From the NCBI GenBank assembly GCA_950022295.1, contig OX465595.1, forward strand, positions 428,352,270-428,416,269: DNA of 64,000 nucleotides. The letters run 5' to 3'. The notes beneath the pieces are model-generated. The model was not told the origin of the DNA, ran no database searches, and saw only the letters and a program-made list of their open reading frames with translations. Shown here piece after piece: positions 23,382-34,643 of this stretch. Source of the DNA: Bromus sterilis. Taxonomy: Eukaryota > Streptophyta > Magnoliopsida > Poales > Poaceae. Each line of letters begins with the position of its first letter. Within the stretch, counting starts at the first letter, position 1. A program made the position numbers and the translations under genes.

Positions 23382-23732
23382 ATGGCGCAGAACAGGAGCA
23401 TTGTAGGAGCTCTATTCATAGTGACCCTTATCCTGGTGGCCCCATCAGTGTTTTCAGGGGAAATTGCTGACAAGGTAAGCACGCTGGTAGCAAAGGTGGC
23501 CAAATGCAACAAGGAGTGCGAAGGTAAAGCGACTCCTGCCGACATCGACCTTTGCAAGGAGAAGTGTAGCCTCTTCGAGCACTCAGGTTATGCGACCATC
23601 GGGACGGGTGCCTGCCTTCAGAGTTGCGACAAGGTGAAGAATGACCAATCCTCCTTCAAGATGTGTGAAGACAAATGTCGTGAGAAGTATAAGGCTAGGT
23701 TGTCAGATATCAAACAGGGTAAGAATGTGTAG
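23382..23732 (+). CDS. Small secreted protein with four CX3C motifs (alpha-hairpinin-like)
   Basis: 116 residues, a single exon. A signal peptide (about residues 1-25, hydrophobic core ALFIVTLILVA) points to secretion. The mature part has eight cysteines at 42, 46, 58, 62, 78, 82, 95 and 99, arranged as two tandem CX3C-x(11-12)-CX3C units. That is the spacing of alpha-hairpinins, two short antiparallel helices tied by two disulfides, found in plant antimicrobial peptides and seed protease inhibitors. The rest is Lys/Glu-rich and helix-prone. A role in defence or reproduction is an inference. The ATG lies in a good context (CAATAATGGCG) behind a TATA box, and an AATAAA lies at 23939. A GGTAAG near the stop could be a donor for a longer isoform. 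Other cysteine-rich families with similar spacing are possible. Confidence 0.8.
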   Translation: MAQNRSIVGALFIVTLILVAPSVFSGEIADKVSTLVAKVAKCNKECEGKATPADIDLCKEKCSLFEHSGYATIGTGACLQSCDKVKNDQSSFKMCEDKCREKYKARLSDIKQGKNV

Positions 23733-23938
23733 GAAGGATGCCCCGGGTATTATCCAGTCACAGCCCTCTATCAGTACATCAACGGCCAACATTTCGCTGA
23801 AGGTGAACCGCTCGATCGATAGCCAAGAATGGCATGATCCTATTAATGTCATGTATTTTCTAAATTCTTGTATATGGACTATCAAGTTGGTTGATAAAAA
23901 TTGGTAGTCCTTTCCAATTTCAACAAAATTATTATTGT

Positions 23939-23944
23939 AATAAA
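23939..23944 (+). terminator. Poly(A) signal AATAAA
   Basis: A canonical AATAAA about 205 bases after the stop codon at 23732, in an AT-rich 3'UTR-like stretch. Confidence 0.55.
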
Positions 23945-23949
23945 TAGAA

Positions 23950-25969
23950 TGTGTGCTTTATTTTAGCACAAGTCCATTGTATTTGTATTTATGCTTGTAA
24001 CAGGTTGAGTGCTCAAGTAGTTTTTCTATATGGAATTTCTTGCACTCCATCCAGCCATATAATGTGTGAATGGATCAATGTCGCATTGATATTAAACAAT
24101 TTCCTATATTTGGTAGTTCATTGGCAATTCGTGTCTTGTTCCGATTGCTATATTGGTGGTTCGCATGGTCAACATTCATTATAGAATGGTTGAAGCGCCA
24201 GCACGACAGTGGCTCGGGAATTAGTCCTCTCCTCCGGAGAATGCAGCAACGTTCCCGTTGATCAGCTCGATTGATGTGTATTCCTTCCTCCTATAAATCG
24301 TCCTCAGGCTGATCGGAGCTCTCAAATCGTTGTTGGTCACACGATCTAGAGTTCAATTACTACCGTAGTAATTCGTCGTTACTGCTGATGACTGCCCTAT
24401 TGATTTCCATGCGTTTGCAGTGAAAAACGGAAACCCGTGATTGGCCTCACTCACCTCGAAACAACGCAATGAAAACCTAACGTTGCGCCACCTTCCGGTG
24501 CACCGCCGTAGGTGCGGTACGCTCCGACTTAGTCTCCACCAATCCACAGGACAACGTGTAGCGGCGGTCAACCCTAGCGACGTGACATGGGAACTGGATG
24601 ACCTCACCCACCATGATCGTCTCTCCCTCGTGCAGGAATCGGGCATCCACAGTATTTCCCTGGCGGTTCAGCAGCACCATGCGGAGCGCATCACGACGGA
24701 TCCAGAGCACTCCGATCTCAAGCTGGGCTATCCACGGCGCCGCCAGATCGGACGCAAAGGAAACCGGCCATCGCGGATCTGACTCCACCGGCGAAGAGGG
24801 ACGGAGAGGTCGCCGCTGAGATGCCTCGTCGTGTGGATGCGTAGCGACCGAGCTCTGGTCAAAGCAGGATGGGAGACGGCAAACTCATCGCCCGCCACCG
24901 ACGTCGCAGGAGGGTCCGTCGTCACTCATCCGTACCTTTACGTTGGAATTTGACTGATCTAAAATTAAAATCCAAACTCCTGACATTTTTAGCAACTGTG
25001 ACACGAGAAGGTGCGTTTTCATCGACTAGCGATTGAAAAATCAGCCCGTTGCGGCATCCGTCTCCCGCCTGAGCGCATGCACAGCCATTCCTCCTATACC
25101 CTAGCTCGAACTCGTCTCCTTGAACTTGGAGTATGCATGCCATGTCCCACTGCGACATCTCCGTCTTCCTCTCCGGCCGCCTCGGTGATGCATGTACGTG
25201 CTTCCTCGATCAAGCCACAAAAATCTACTCTGCTCTACTATCTACTCGGTTAGATTTGCGTAGGTTTTCAGTTGCAATGAGCTAGTAATTATATTAAACT
25301 AGCTAGCTAGAGTGAACAACAATTGCATGCTTCTTCTACTCCAGTACAGTAGTTTGTTATTACGTACTCCGGCTGCCCATACATGCATGCATATCATAAT
25401 GTTTAGCCAGCCTGCAGCTAGATATACAATACAAGATGCTCCCGTCTCGTCCATGCATCTTCATCCAAATGCAATCGCAGTGCATGCAGAGTGAAAATGA
25501 CCCTTTACCACCCGCAACATACGTACCACGCGCATCCATGAATGTCACGACGCCTACGGTATATGTACGTACACGTACACGCACGCGTACCATCAATCAA
25601 TCAATCAATTTCTATGACATAATATGCATATATATGACACCTGACCAGACCAGGCTTTGAACCAACATTGTTCCATTCCATTCATTTCCATCCATCGTAT
25701 CATGACTCGTGCATGCAACTTGATGTACCGATCCTTGCTCCTGCAATCATCAATCTGCTCATGTGAGAAATTAAGATGAGAGGAGACCCAACTTTTCTTT
25801 ATATTGGGAGTTTCATTGGGAGATCCAACGATCGATGCATGTGACGAGATATGAGTTGATGATCGATCAGTGACATTAACAGATTTCTCATGTAGCTTGA
25901 AAAGAAAGAAAGAAAGAAAGGGGACCTTGCTATGCTGGAATATAATTACAAACGAAATTAAGGATGGTA
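23950..25969. other. Intergenic sequence with one weak minus-strand ORF
   Basis: A moderately GC-rich block at about 24430-24940 has overlapping ORFs on both strands. The minus frame 24788-24477 (103 codons) looks most protein-like, with evenly mixed residues such as LEIGVLWIRRDALRMVLL and GEVIQFPCHVARV. It has no motif I can name and no promoter I can see. The rest is AT-rich, with CATGCATG runs and an (AAAG)n patch near 25902-25919. Confidence 0.35.
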
Positions 25970-26226
25970 CTCATTCCGTTTCTTTTTACTTTGCATATAA
26001 GATTTGGTTAAAGTCAAATTTGATAAAATTTGACCAAATTTATATTTAAAAGTATCAACATCTACAACATCAAAGTTATATCATTTGAAAACTAATATCA
26101 TGATGCTTCTAATGATATTGGTTTCATATTGTGGATGTTGATAGATTTTTATATAAAAATGGTCAAACTTTATCAAACTTGACTTTGACCAAATCTTATA
26201 TGCGAAGTAAAAAGAAACAAAGAGAG
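25970..26226. mobile_element. Stowaway-like MITE with long terminal inverted repeats
   Basis: 257 bp flanked by TA on both sides (25968-25969 and 26227-26228). The left end CTCATTCCGTTTCTTTTTAC is the near-perfect reverse complement of the right end, and the inverted match continues for more than 60 bases through the AAGATTTGGT-AAAGTCAA region. It has no coding capacity. Ends, size and TA duplication fit Tc1/mariner-derived Stowaway elements. Confidence 0.85.
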
Positions 26227-26389
26227 TACGTGTCAAATGCCACTACTCCATCACCTGTCACACACGTGCGTACGTCCCCTTTCACTTGTGCTAGCTTCTG
26301 GGCTGCATGCGTGTGTACGTTGCTCTACTTTTCAATCCACCTATTGACACACCAACACGTCACGTGTATCTTCGACGCCGGGGGTGATG

Positions 26390-27210
26390 CACCGTAGCTT
26401 ATGTCGAAGAAGATCCAATCGGAAGCGCGATACGCAAGCAATCTGGCAGGTGCTTTTGTAGACCCGAAACCCCACACGCCCGGGAGGGACCCCGTCTGGA
26501 CGCACGGAGGCTATGAGCTGCCCTAGGTCGACCTGATCGCCCCTATGACCTTGTTGATCGTTGCCCTGCAAGAACAGGAACGAACGAAGAAGAAGAAGAA
26601 AGATACAAGGAAGAGTGATAAAATTAGGGTTTGGAAGTGCAGATATGTTTATTTGATTGTGTATTGTTTCAATCGGCCATCACTTCATCTATTTATGAGG
26701 GGGTTGGACTTCCCGTACAAGAAAAGAGCTCAGATTTCCGTCCAAATCGTCAAAATCCGGCTAAACTCGAATTTCCCGTGGTCACAGGTCAGACCGTCCG
26801 ACTTACAGTCCGGACCGTCCGACGTGGCCGAAAAATACTTCTGTAACAGGAGGTCTTTTTTCGGACGTCCGACTTCCATCTCGGAGGGTCCGACCTGGTT
26901 TTTCAGCGTTGCATTGTTTTGGCCTTCACTTTTTCATACGAACTCGGATTTGGACGTTTCAAATATCAAAATTGACCGGCTCGACGAGCCGAGCCGCCCC
27001 ATGTAGAACATTTTTCCATTTGATGATGTCTTGAAGACCTTATTGGCAGAATAGTACTTCGAATGACGATGGAATCGGATGACGATGACTCGAACTACAA
27101 ATATGTTCATGTCGATAATACCCAACTTTTTTATGTAAAACACTTCTTCATTTGAGGTCATCTTATATAGGTTTATTGTTGTGCCAAAAACCGGTGTCAA
27201 CACCACCTAG
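26390..27210. mobile_element. Probable LTR-retrotransposon remnant
   Basis: This sequence is unlike its surroundings, with several CGTCCGAC-type motifs (26790-26910). It has a purine-rich AAGAAGAAGAAG patch and an AACCGGTGTCAACACC end-like sequence near 27188-27203, of the style seen in grass LTRs. There is no partner LTR, primer site or conserved protein. The call is by appearance only. Confidence 0.25.
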
Positions 27211-27246
27211 CCGTGGGTGATTCTTCCTTGAACAAACAAAACGGCA

Positions 27247-27336
27247 CTCCCTCCTTCCCAGAATATAAGGCGTGTTTGATTTTATATGGTCTTTGATGCA
27301 CAATTTTAACCGTAAATACATATAAAAATGTATGAA

Positions 27337-27374
<38 letters not shown>

Positions 27375-27526
27375 CTAGTATCATCATATTTGTCTTACAA
27401 AATAGTTCTATTTCATGTATATTTATATTAACTTAGTGGACATACAATAAGTGATAATCATAATCAAAATTGTACGATGAAGACCAGAAAACTTAAAGTG
27501 CGCCTTATATTTTTGGAAGGAGGGAG
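27247..27526. mobile_element. Stowaway MITE
   Basis: 280 bp with the hallmark CTCCCTCC termini in inverted orientation (left CTCCCTCCTTCCCAGAATAT, right end its imperfect reverse complement ending GGAGGGAG). TA follows on the right (27527-27528), with CA in its place on the left, so one copy of the duplication has mutated. An internal (TA)n run is at about 27339-27373. It is non-coding. Confidence 0.88.
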
Positions 27527-27529
27527 TAC

Positions 27530-29560
27530 ATGTGTTTGAGAAAATGTTCCTAACTTATTTTTAACAAAATGTACAGTAATAAATATTCACCTAAATTTAA
27601 GAAAATGTTCCATACAATTTATAAAAAGTACATGCATTTGGAAAAATGGTTACATGATTTAAGGATATGTTCATGCTATATTTTAAGTATATTAATATAA
27701 TGTTTTTTAGTGTCCACATAACAATTAAAATATTTATTACCATACGAGAAATGTTCATCATATATTTTCAAATACTTAACACTTACTAAAAAAATGTTCA
27801 AACACAATTTTTAAAATGCGAACATTTTTCTAATGTCATTAGTATTTTTTGAAAGCTAGCAACATTTAAAAAAATAGCTTGTCATTGCACGAACTATTTC
27901 TGTATGTGATGATTTTTTTACAATTTAAATAAATTATTTTATGTACATATATTTTAAAGATATATAAAAATAGGAAAAAAAATACTAAGTCATACCGTTG
28001 ATGAATTTTAGCCGTTCTAGCACATACCTGGACAGTCAACTGGTCAAACAATATGGCATTTGGAAAAATACGTACTCAAAGCGTATGGAGGTCAGTGTTG
28101 ATATTCACTGATACAACTTTAATGACCATATTTCGGGTATTTCTAAGTACATAGACCAAAGTGAATTTCGGTCTCAACTTCAGTGACCGCGGATGAACTT
28201 ATTTCGTGTGGCGACGACACGTGAAGATGCAATGTATATATGTTTTCAGTTAAAGAAAACATATATATGTTTTCTCCTCAACAACGAGACGATCTAGTGG
28301 AATGGGCCACCGTGCCAAGCATCGGGAGAAGGGAAGTACATCAAGGAGGTGTCGAAGAAACGTGCGGCATGCCTCGAAGGAAGCATGGTCGGGAAAAAGT
28401 CTAAAATGAACTTTGCACTTGTAGACGAAAGCTAAATCAAACCCTAAACTTACAATCCCAAAAATCAACACACCGAACTTTCTAATCCCAATCCATTTTA
28501 AAAATTAAGCGCATTTTCAAACAATGATTTCCGACGTGGCACATCAAATATGGATATTGTTGGCCGGAACAGCCCATTATGCGCGAATTGTTTTTTTCTA
28601 GATAAAGCACAACGTAAAAATACCCAAAAAAACTCAAACGATATTTTTTTAAATCCCAAACATTTTGTTAACTGTGATTTAAGAAATAATATATATTTTT
28701 ACAATACAAAAATTTTGCAATAGCTGATTTTTTCTAAACATAAAAAATTGTTATAAAATGTTAGGTTTTTAATTTTACTTATAAATATATTTCAACATAT
28801 ACTAAGAAACTGTTAAATCTAATATAGATTATGTTCAACGTATATTATACAAAAAATCACTGTATATTAAAGCAATGTTCAGTGTAAAATGTGTTCAGAA
28901 AATTCAAAGATTGTTAACATTTTCAAAGTACAAATGTGAATCAGCTATTGTCATTCTATATTATTCAAACAATGTTCAGTGTAAAATGTGAAAGATTATT
29001 GCCTCAAAAAAAAGTTGGTCGCTACAGTACTTCTAAAGAAACAAATCGTCCACTAGTCAGTGAATCCTCAACATTTCTGTAATGAGAATAAACATTTTAT
29101 AAATCTACACAAAGCCCCTTGTCATTTATAACAAGGGACTTCAAAAAAATTGAACATACAAGGGCGTTCATATATGTAATTATTTTGAAATGTTTATTAA
29201 ATAAAATGTGAACAATTTGGAAACGGCGAATATATTTTGTGAAATGAAAATATTTTATGAAATTCTAGTTTTATAAAAATTAAGCAATTTGAAATTTGTG
29301 ACCCAAAAAAAAGGAACATCTTACAATTTTTTTAACTTTTGAACAATTTATGAAATGCGCAAACTTTTAAAAAATGCTGATTTTTTTAAAAAATTTCAAT
29401 CTTTAATAATTTCTGAGCATATTTTAAGAAACAATCATTTTTCTAAATTTTTGAACAATATTTATTTTATTTACGTTTCCCATTGCAAAAAAGTTGTTTC
29501 ACATGTTACAAAAATAGAAGAAAAAAGAAAGAAAAAAAACAACATACATGAGCTACTGTG
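27530..29560. repeat. AT-rich degenerate repeat block with GAACATTTTT-like motifs
   Basis: About 2 kb, very AT-rich, with many degenerate copies of a motif like (A/T)AAATGTTC(A/G)T in both orientations and A/T homopolymer runs. No gene is supported; the ORFs are short and of biased composition. Similar blocks occur at 45780-46330 and 53560-54320. A less AT-rich insertion at about 28250-28500 interrupts it. Confidence 0.55.
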
Positions 29561-30255
29561 TTAATGGGTTGGCCATATTCATCCTAATATCCAGCGAACT
29601 AGTGAACGATCCTAGTTATGGTTCAGAATAGACTCAATCAGAGTTATCTTAGATTTTTTGGACTCGCTAACTTGTGAATAAGAACGATGAAAGTTTTGTT
29701 GATTTCCTCAGGTGAATCATCCACTTAGAACACACAACACCATAACTGTCAATATTGTCACCACATAAGTCCTAGTGTCGCTAAAAAAATGTGTTGAAAA
29801 GCCATCTAACCTCGGCGCGGGAAAACATCTGAAAGAGCCTCGTCTTCATCTTGTCCTTTGTATACGGTGTATTGAGGTGACTGTTGACATGGTGGGATTG
29901 GTGGGCAAAAAATATCCAACACCCCTTTCGTCGCACGCGGTTCTCCTCATAGCTACGACACTGCGACCTCATAGTTGCGGCTCTGATGGATCATGGTTGC
30001 ATCTTTTGTGGCCAAAGATTGCAAACATCGCTCAATTTGCTGGCCGGTCGCCGGCCTTCCTTCCGGCCATGGGCCGTTCCAGCAACGTGGCATGGGTGCA
30101 GTGGCCCCACCTGTCGGACACTACCCCATTCCACGACAGAGCACACCCGTCACAAACTTTTCTTCTTTCTTCTTTTTTCAACAATAATAAATAAAAGAAA
30201 GAAGGAAACTTTCCCCACCCACCGGAGTCGGACTGAAAGCTAAAACCCTCGATCG
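29561..30255. other. Upstream region of the F-box fragment
   Basis: No supported gene. It becomes GC-richer from about 29930 and ends in a purine-rich AATAAATAAAAGAAAGAAGG leader-like stretch before the ATG at 30256, as expected for the promoter and 5'UTR of an old gene. Confidence 0.4.
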
Positions 30256-30425
30256 ATGTCGACGCTGCCGGACGATCTACTCGACGAGGTCTTCCTCCGC
30301 CTCTCGTCGGACGAGCCCGCATGCCTCATGCGCGCCTCGCTCGCCGGCACGCTTCCATGGCCGCTACCGTGACTTCCACGACTTCCACGGCACTCCCCGC
30401 ATGCTCGGCTTCCTTCCTTACGACG
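30256..30425 (+). pseudogene. F-box gene 5' fragment, frameshifted
   Basis: From the ATG at 30256 the frame gives an F-box start (STLPDDLLDEVFLRL, then PACLMRASLA), the motif that recruits an SCF ubiquitin ligase through SKP1. The frame stops at 30370-30372, 38 codons in. Around 30350 a one-base loss moves the continuing similarity (a HGRYRDFHDF- and PRMLGFL-like stretch, common after the F-box in grass members) to another frame. The homology ends near 30425, where LINE-derived sequence begins. No functional protein is expected. Confidence 0.7.
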
Positions 30426-30429
30426 TTCC

Positions 30430-30765
30430 GTTTCTAAATGGCATTGACAAAAAAACAAAAGCCCGTATTCGAGTGGGTGTTGCGGCGTTCCTTTGGGCGA
30501 TTTGGAATTGTCGTAATGATGTGGTTTTTAACAAACAAAACAATGTTCATTTTTTGCAGGTTGTGAACAAGGCGATGTACTCTATTCAGATGTGGTCCTT
30601 CGCCGATCAGCGAGGACTTATGGATACAGGTTGTGCTCGTATGATGGCGGTCGTACGGGATATTTACAGCCGGGCTGGATGGCTTAATGCTAGACGATTA
30701 GATGTTAGCTTGCCCTTTGTGTGCATCGTCCTGACGCAGATACCGGGGCCACGGTTTCCATTTCT
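30430..30765 (+). pseudogene. LINE-derived fragment (C-terminal region after reverse transcriptase)
   Basis: The open frame that starts at 30401 reads IRVGVAAFLWAIWNCRND followed by VFNK, an IQMWSF-like block and RAGW. This is the conserved end of plant L1-type reverse transcriptase polyproteins (the zf-RVT tail). The polymerase itself is absent. It is joined in frame to the last bases of the F-box fragment, and its 3' part runs into a Stowaway-like repeat. Confidence 0.75.
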
Positions 30766-30907
30766 AAAAAAAATAAAAAATAAGCCCTTTTAGAGATTTC
30801 AATCAATACGGATCTGTATACAGTTTATAATAATATGTTTATATACACCCGTATGTAATTTTTATAAAAATCTCTAAAAAGGCTTATATATTTAAAAACG
30901 GCGGGAG
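30743..30907. mobile_element. Degenerate Stowaway MITE
   Basis: The element is an imperfect palindrome. The left half has TAAGCCCTTTTAGAGATTTC and the right half its inverse, AAATCTCTAAAAAGGCTTAT, with outer ends CCGG... and ...GCGGGAG. TA lies at both sides (30741-30742 and 30908-30909). The inner TCTCTAAAAAG.CTTATAT sequence is typical of Triticeae Stowaways. The left end is eroded. Confidence 0.7.
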
Positions 30908-31228
30908 TAGACTTTATGAAATTACATCGTTCTGTTAGCATATTTTCTTGCCTAATACTAAGAATTTGTTTTACCTATTCATGTTCTCAACACCCAAGAC
31001 CCTAATGGCTGCTTGCTCATCAACTTACTTATGTAATTGTTAATTTGAGAATGAATCGAAAAGTGTCATTGTGAACAATTAGTCACATGAAGGCGTTTAT
31101 GAAGACGCCCAAAGTCACAACAACTGGAATAGAAACATGCATGGCATACCGTATTATGAGGTCGAACATGCATCCTTGCCATGGCGCGCAAGTTTCGATC
31201 ACCAATATTGCTGAATGGCATATATATA

Positions 31229-34200
31229 GGAAGTGACTAGGGCACATGCACATGTGACTTAACTAAGTCACATGCGCTGATGTCACTCTTTTTTTCTTTT
31301 TTTTTATTTGCATGTTATTTGTTTGCAACCTGATAGAATTTTTTCATGGGCTTTTCTGAGATAGAAAAAATTATGGGCCTTATCAGCTGTGCTTTAATTT
31401 TTTTATCTACTATTGTAGCGTTAAATTTTGTTTCTGTTATTTTTTTAGTTTTTCACTATTGTAGCCAAGTTTTTTTTCTATTTTCCTTTTTTCTTGTTTT
31501 GTTTTTATTTTCCTTTGTTTGTTTTTCTATGTTGTTTTTCTTTGGGTTTTTTATTATTTAATTCACGCATAATTATATTGCTTATTTGTTTGTTTGTTTT
31601 TATTTTTCTTTCTTTTTTTGTTTGTTCTGTTTTCTTGTTTCTCCGATGTACTGTACGTACGCACTGATCTACCTCTGATAGGTACCATAGTTGCTCCATT
31701 TGCACTGTGGATAGCATCCGAACACGTACATGTGTTTGCATGAAGACAATGACAAGGCTCAAAGTCTAGCTATGATGTGATGTGAGGATGCATTCGCTAC
31801 ACGTCAATTGCTATTGACCATTGAAAATCGAAAATCAAAAGGTAGTATTCTACTACGATAGGGGTAAATTCTACTACTACAGTTTTATTGTCAAAACATT
31901 TTTTTCCAAAATGTTATCACCCTCGTTTAAAAGGTGCACAAATATGTTAAAACAAAGCTAAAGTAATTATATTTGGAATATATGTATTTAAGAAGTTTTT
32001 GATGCATAATTTTTTTTTCAAGTCGTCCCGCGGTTGCGACTTAATGGTTGATATGCAACTGGGGGTGGACATGAAAAAGTCAACCCACAGTTTCGAGTCG
32101 GTGATCGACTTGCAACTAGTGTGGGAAAAGGAACAAGTCAACCCCCTTTTGCGAATCGGTGGTCGACTTGGAACTGGAGCGGAGAAATGAAAAGTCGTCC
32201 CTAATTGCGAGTCGGTGGTCAACTTGCAACTGTGGTGAAAAATGAAACAGTCGACCCACACTTGCGAATGGCTTGTCGATTTACAACTGGTATGGAAAAT
32301 GGAAAAAAAATCAAATCACAGTTGCGAGTCGTTGATCAACTTGCAACTGAAGAGAAAAATGAAAAGTCAACCCACATTTGTGAGTGAGTGGTCGAATTGC
32401 AACTGGTGTGAAAAATATATAAAAAGTCAACCCACAGTTGTGAGTCGGTGATCGACTTGCAATTCGTGTGAAAAACTAAAAAATTCAAATCACCTGTTGC
32501 GAGTTGGTTGTCGACTTGCAACTGACTTAGAAAGTGAAAAGTTAACCCCACAGTTACGAAACTGTGCTCTACTTGCAACCGAGATAGAAAATGAAAAAAT
32601 CAACCCCATAGTTCGAGTTCGTGGTTGACTTGCAACTAAGGTGAAAAATGAAAATTCAACCCCTTAGTAGCCAGTTGGTGGTCGACATTCAACTAGAATG
32701 AAAAATGAAAAGGTCACCCCACAGTTGTGAGTCAGTGCTGGACTTGCAACTCGGGGGGAAATAAAAAGGTCGACTCCTAGTTGTGAGTCGATGGTTAACT
32801 TGCAACTGGGTGTGGAAAATAAAAAAATGAACCCCCTCCCCATCCTAGTTGCGAGTCGATGGTCGACTTGCAACGAAAGTGGAAATAAAAAATGAACCCT
32901 CAATTGCGAGTTGATCGTCGACTTGCAACTAGAGCGAAAAGTGAAAAATCATCCCTCAGTTGCGAGTCGATGGTCGACTTGGAAGTGTAGCGGAAAAATA
33001 AAAAAGGCGACCCTCAGTTGTGAGTAGTTGGTCGACTTGCAACTGGGGCAAAAAAAAAACTGCAAACCAAGTTGCAAGTCGATGGTCGACTTACAACCAG
33101 AGCGAAAAATGAAAGCAGACCCAGTTAAGACTCGTTGATGGACTTGCAACTGAGAAAAATGAGTCAGGCCTAGTTGTGACTCGTTGGTGGATTTGAACTG
33201 AGAAAAATAATCCGGAACCATTTGCGACTCGTTGGTGGACTTGCAACTGAGAAAAAAAAGCCGGACCCAGTTGCGACTCGTTGGTGGACTTGCAACTGAG
33301 AAAAATAAGTCGGAACCAGTTGCGACTCGTTGATGGACTTGCAACTGAGAAAAAAAATCGGACCCAGTTGCGACTCATTGGTGGACTCGCAACTAAGAAA
33401 AAAATTGAACAGTTGCAACTCGTTGGGGGACTTGCAAATGAGAAAAAAAGTCGGACCCAGTTGCGACTCGTTGATTGACTTGCAACTAAGAAAAAAATGG
33501 GACCTAGTTGCGACTCGTTGGTGGACTTGCAACTGAAAATAATAAGTCAGACCCAGTTGCGACTAGTTGATGGACTTGCAACTGAGAAAAAAAATCAGAC
33601 ACAGTTGCGACTCGTTGGTGGACTTGCAACTAAGAAAAAAACGAACCCAGTTACAACTCGTTGGGGAACTTGCAAATAAGAAAAAAAGTCGGACCCAGTT
33701 GCGACTCGTTGGTGGGCTCGCAACTAAGAAAAAAAATCGAACCTAGTTGAGACACGTTGGTGGACTTGCAACCGAGAATAATATGTCGGACTTAGTTGCG
33801 ACTCGTTGGTGGACTTGCAACTAAAAAAAATTAGACCCGGTTGCGACTCGTTGGTGGACTTGAAACTGAAAAAAAAATCGGACCCAGTTGCGACTCGTTG
33901 GCGGATTTGCAACTGAGAAAATCGATTTTAATAATATGATAAATTTAAAAAAGTATTATAACTTTAATCAAACATATAAAATAAAATGGTGAGAAGAAAA
34001 AAAAAGTAAAAATGAAAATAACGCAAGTCAACTCGCGACAACAAATATGTATCGACGCCATGTATCAAATACAATATTTTTTCCAACTTTTATAAAAACT
34101 TCTCCAAAAGTCATATACATGAATTTTGAAAAAAAGAAAAATAAAACAAATGGGTCTATTGTTGTGTTATCCCCTCAACTAGTTAAAACACACAAAAATT

Positions 34201-34630
34201 ATCTCTCCTATAAAATATGTATAAAAAATGGATATGAATAAGGGGTAGATCGTTCCTAATAAAAACACACACAAAACTAGCTCCTAAATATCAAAAAAAT
34301 CAAAAGGAAAACAAAAAATACATGTCCCCTAAATATAAAAAATAAAATAAATCTACTAGGGAGGTGAACCAGGCCTTGTCAAATCTCCCCGTCACCATGT
34401 TGCCTAGGCGGAAAAAGAATCAAAAAAGGAAACCCGTTACCACGTTGCCCAGGCGGAAAAAGAATCAAAAAAGGAAAGAACATCTCGGCCTGTGAAAGAA
34501 GTGGGCTCTGGAGCAAGGAAGACGGGGTACAGATCGCTTCACGCGAAAAAAAATACACTGCAGAATTCAATGGTCCAAGACATGCATGTGACTTTGTTAA
34601 AGCACATGTACATATGCAATAGCAAAACCG
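31229..34630. mobile_element. MULE-like non-autonomous element carrying a hairpin array
   Basis: The outer 47 bases at each end (31229-31275 and 34584-34630) form an imperfect inverted repeat. From the ninth base I count 7 mismatches in 39, and both ends contain ACATGTG...TTAAC.AAGTCACATGC. ATATATATA (9 bp) flanks both ends (31220-31228 and 34631-34639), which fits a Mutator-type 9-bp duplication, although such a simple sequence is weak evidence. There is no transposase. The interior is a T-rich stretch (31290-31640), then the tandem hairpin array, then an A-rich stretch. Another DNA transposon superfamily is possible. Confidence 0.5.
32030..33920. repeat. Tandem array of about 35 hairpin-forming units
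   Basis: Each unit holds a near-palindrome: AGTTGCGAGTCG, a loop of about 5 bases, then CGACTTGCAACT, followed by an A-rich spacer. In the first part (to about 33115) units recur every 55-60 bases with a GAAAAATGAAAA-AGTCAACCC spacer. In the second part they recur every 46-50 bases, with GACTCGTTGGTGGACTTGCAAC cores and GAGAAAAAAA-CGGACCC spacers. Short in-frame ORFs of repeated composition on both strands are by-products of the repeat. Confidence 0.9.
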
Positions 34631-34643
34631 ATATATATATATA

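Noticed and set aside
24477..24788. 103-codon minus-strand ORF with protein-like composition
   Set aside because: Not accepted as a gene because there is no recognised domain, no TATA or poly(A) context, and overlapping frames are open on the other strand. It is mentioned in the intergenic entry.
33091..33532. ORFs of 95-131 codons made of repeated CKSTNESQLG-like units
   Set aside because: They follow from a repeat period close to a multiple of three and change frame with spacer length; no start or coding context supports them.
32030..33920. CRISPR-like regular spacing of palindromic repeats
   Set aside because: The spacers are near-identical A-rich sequences, not unique. The repeats degrade gradually and the genome is plant nuclear.
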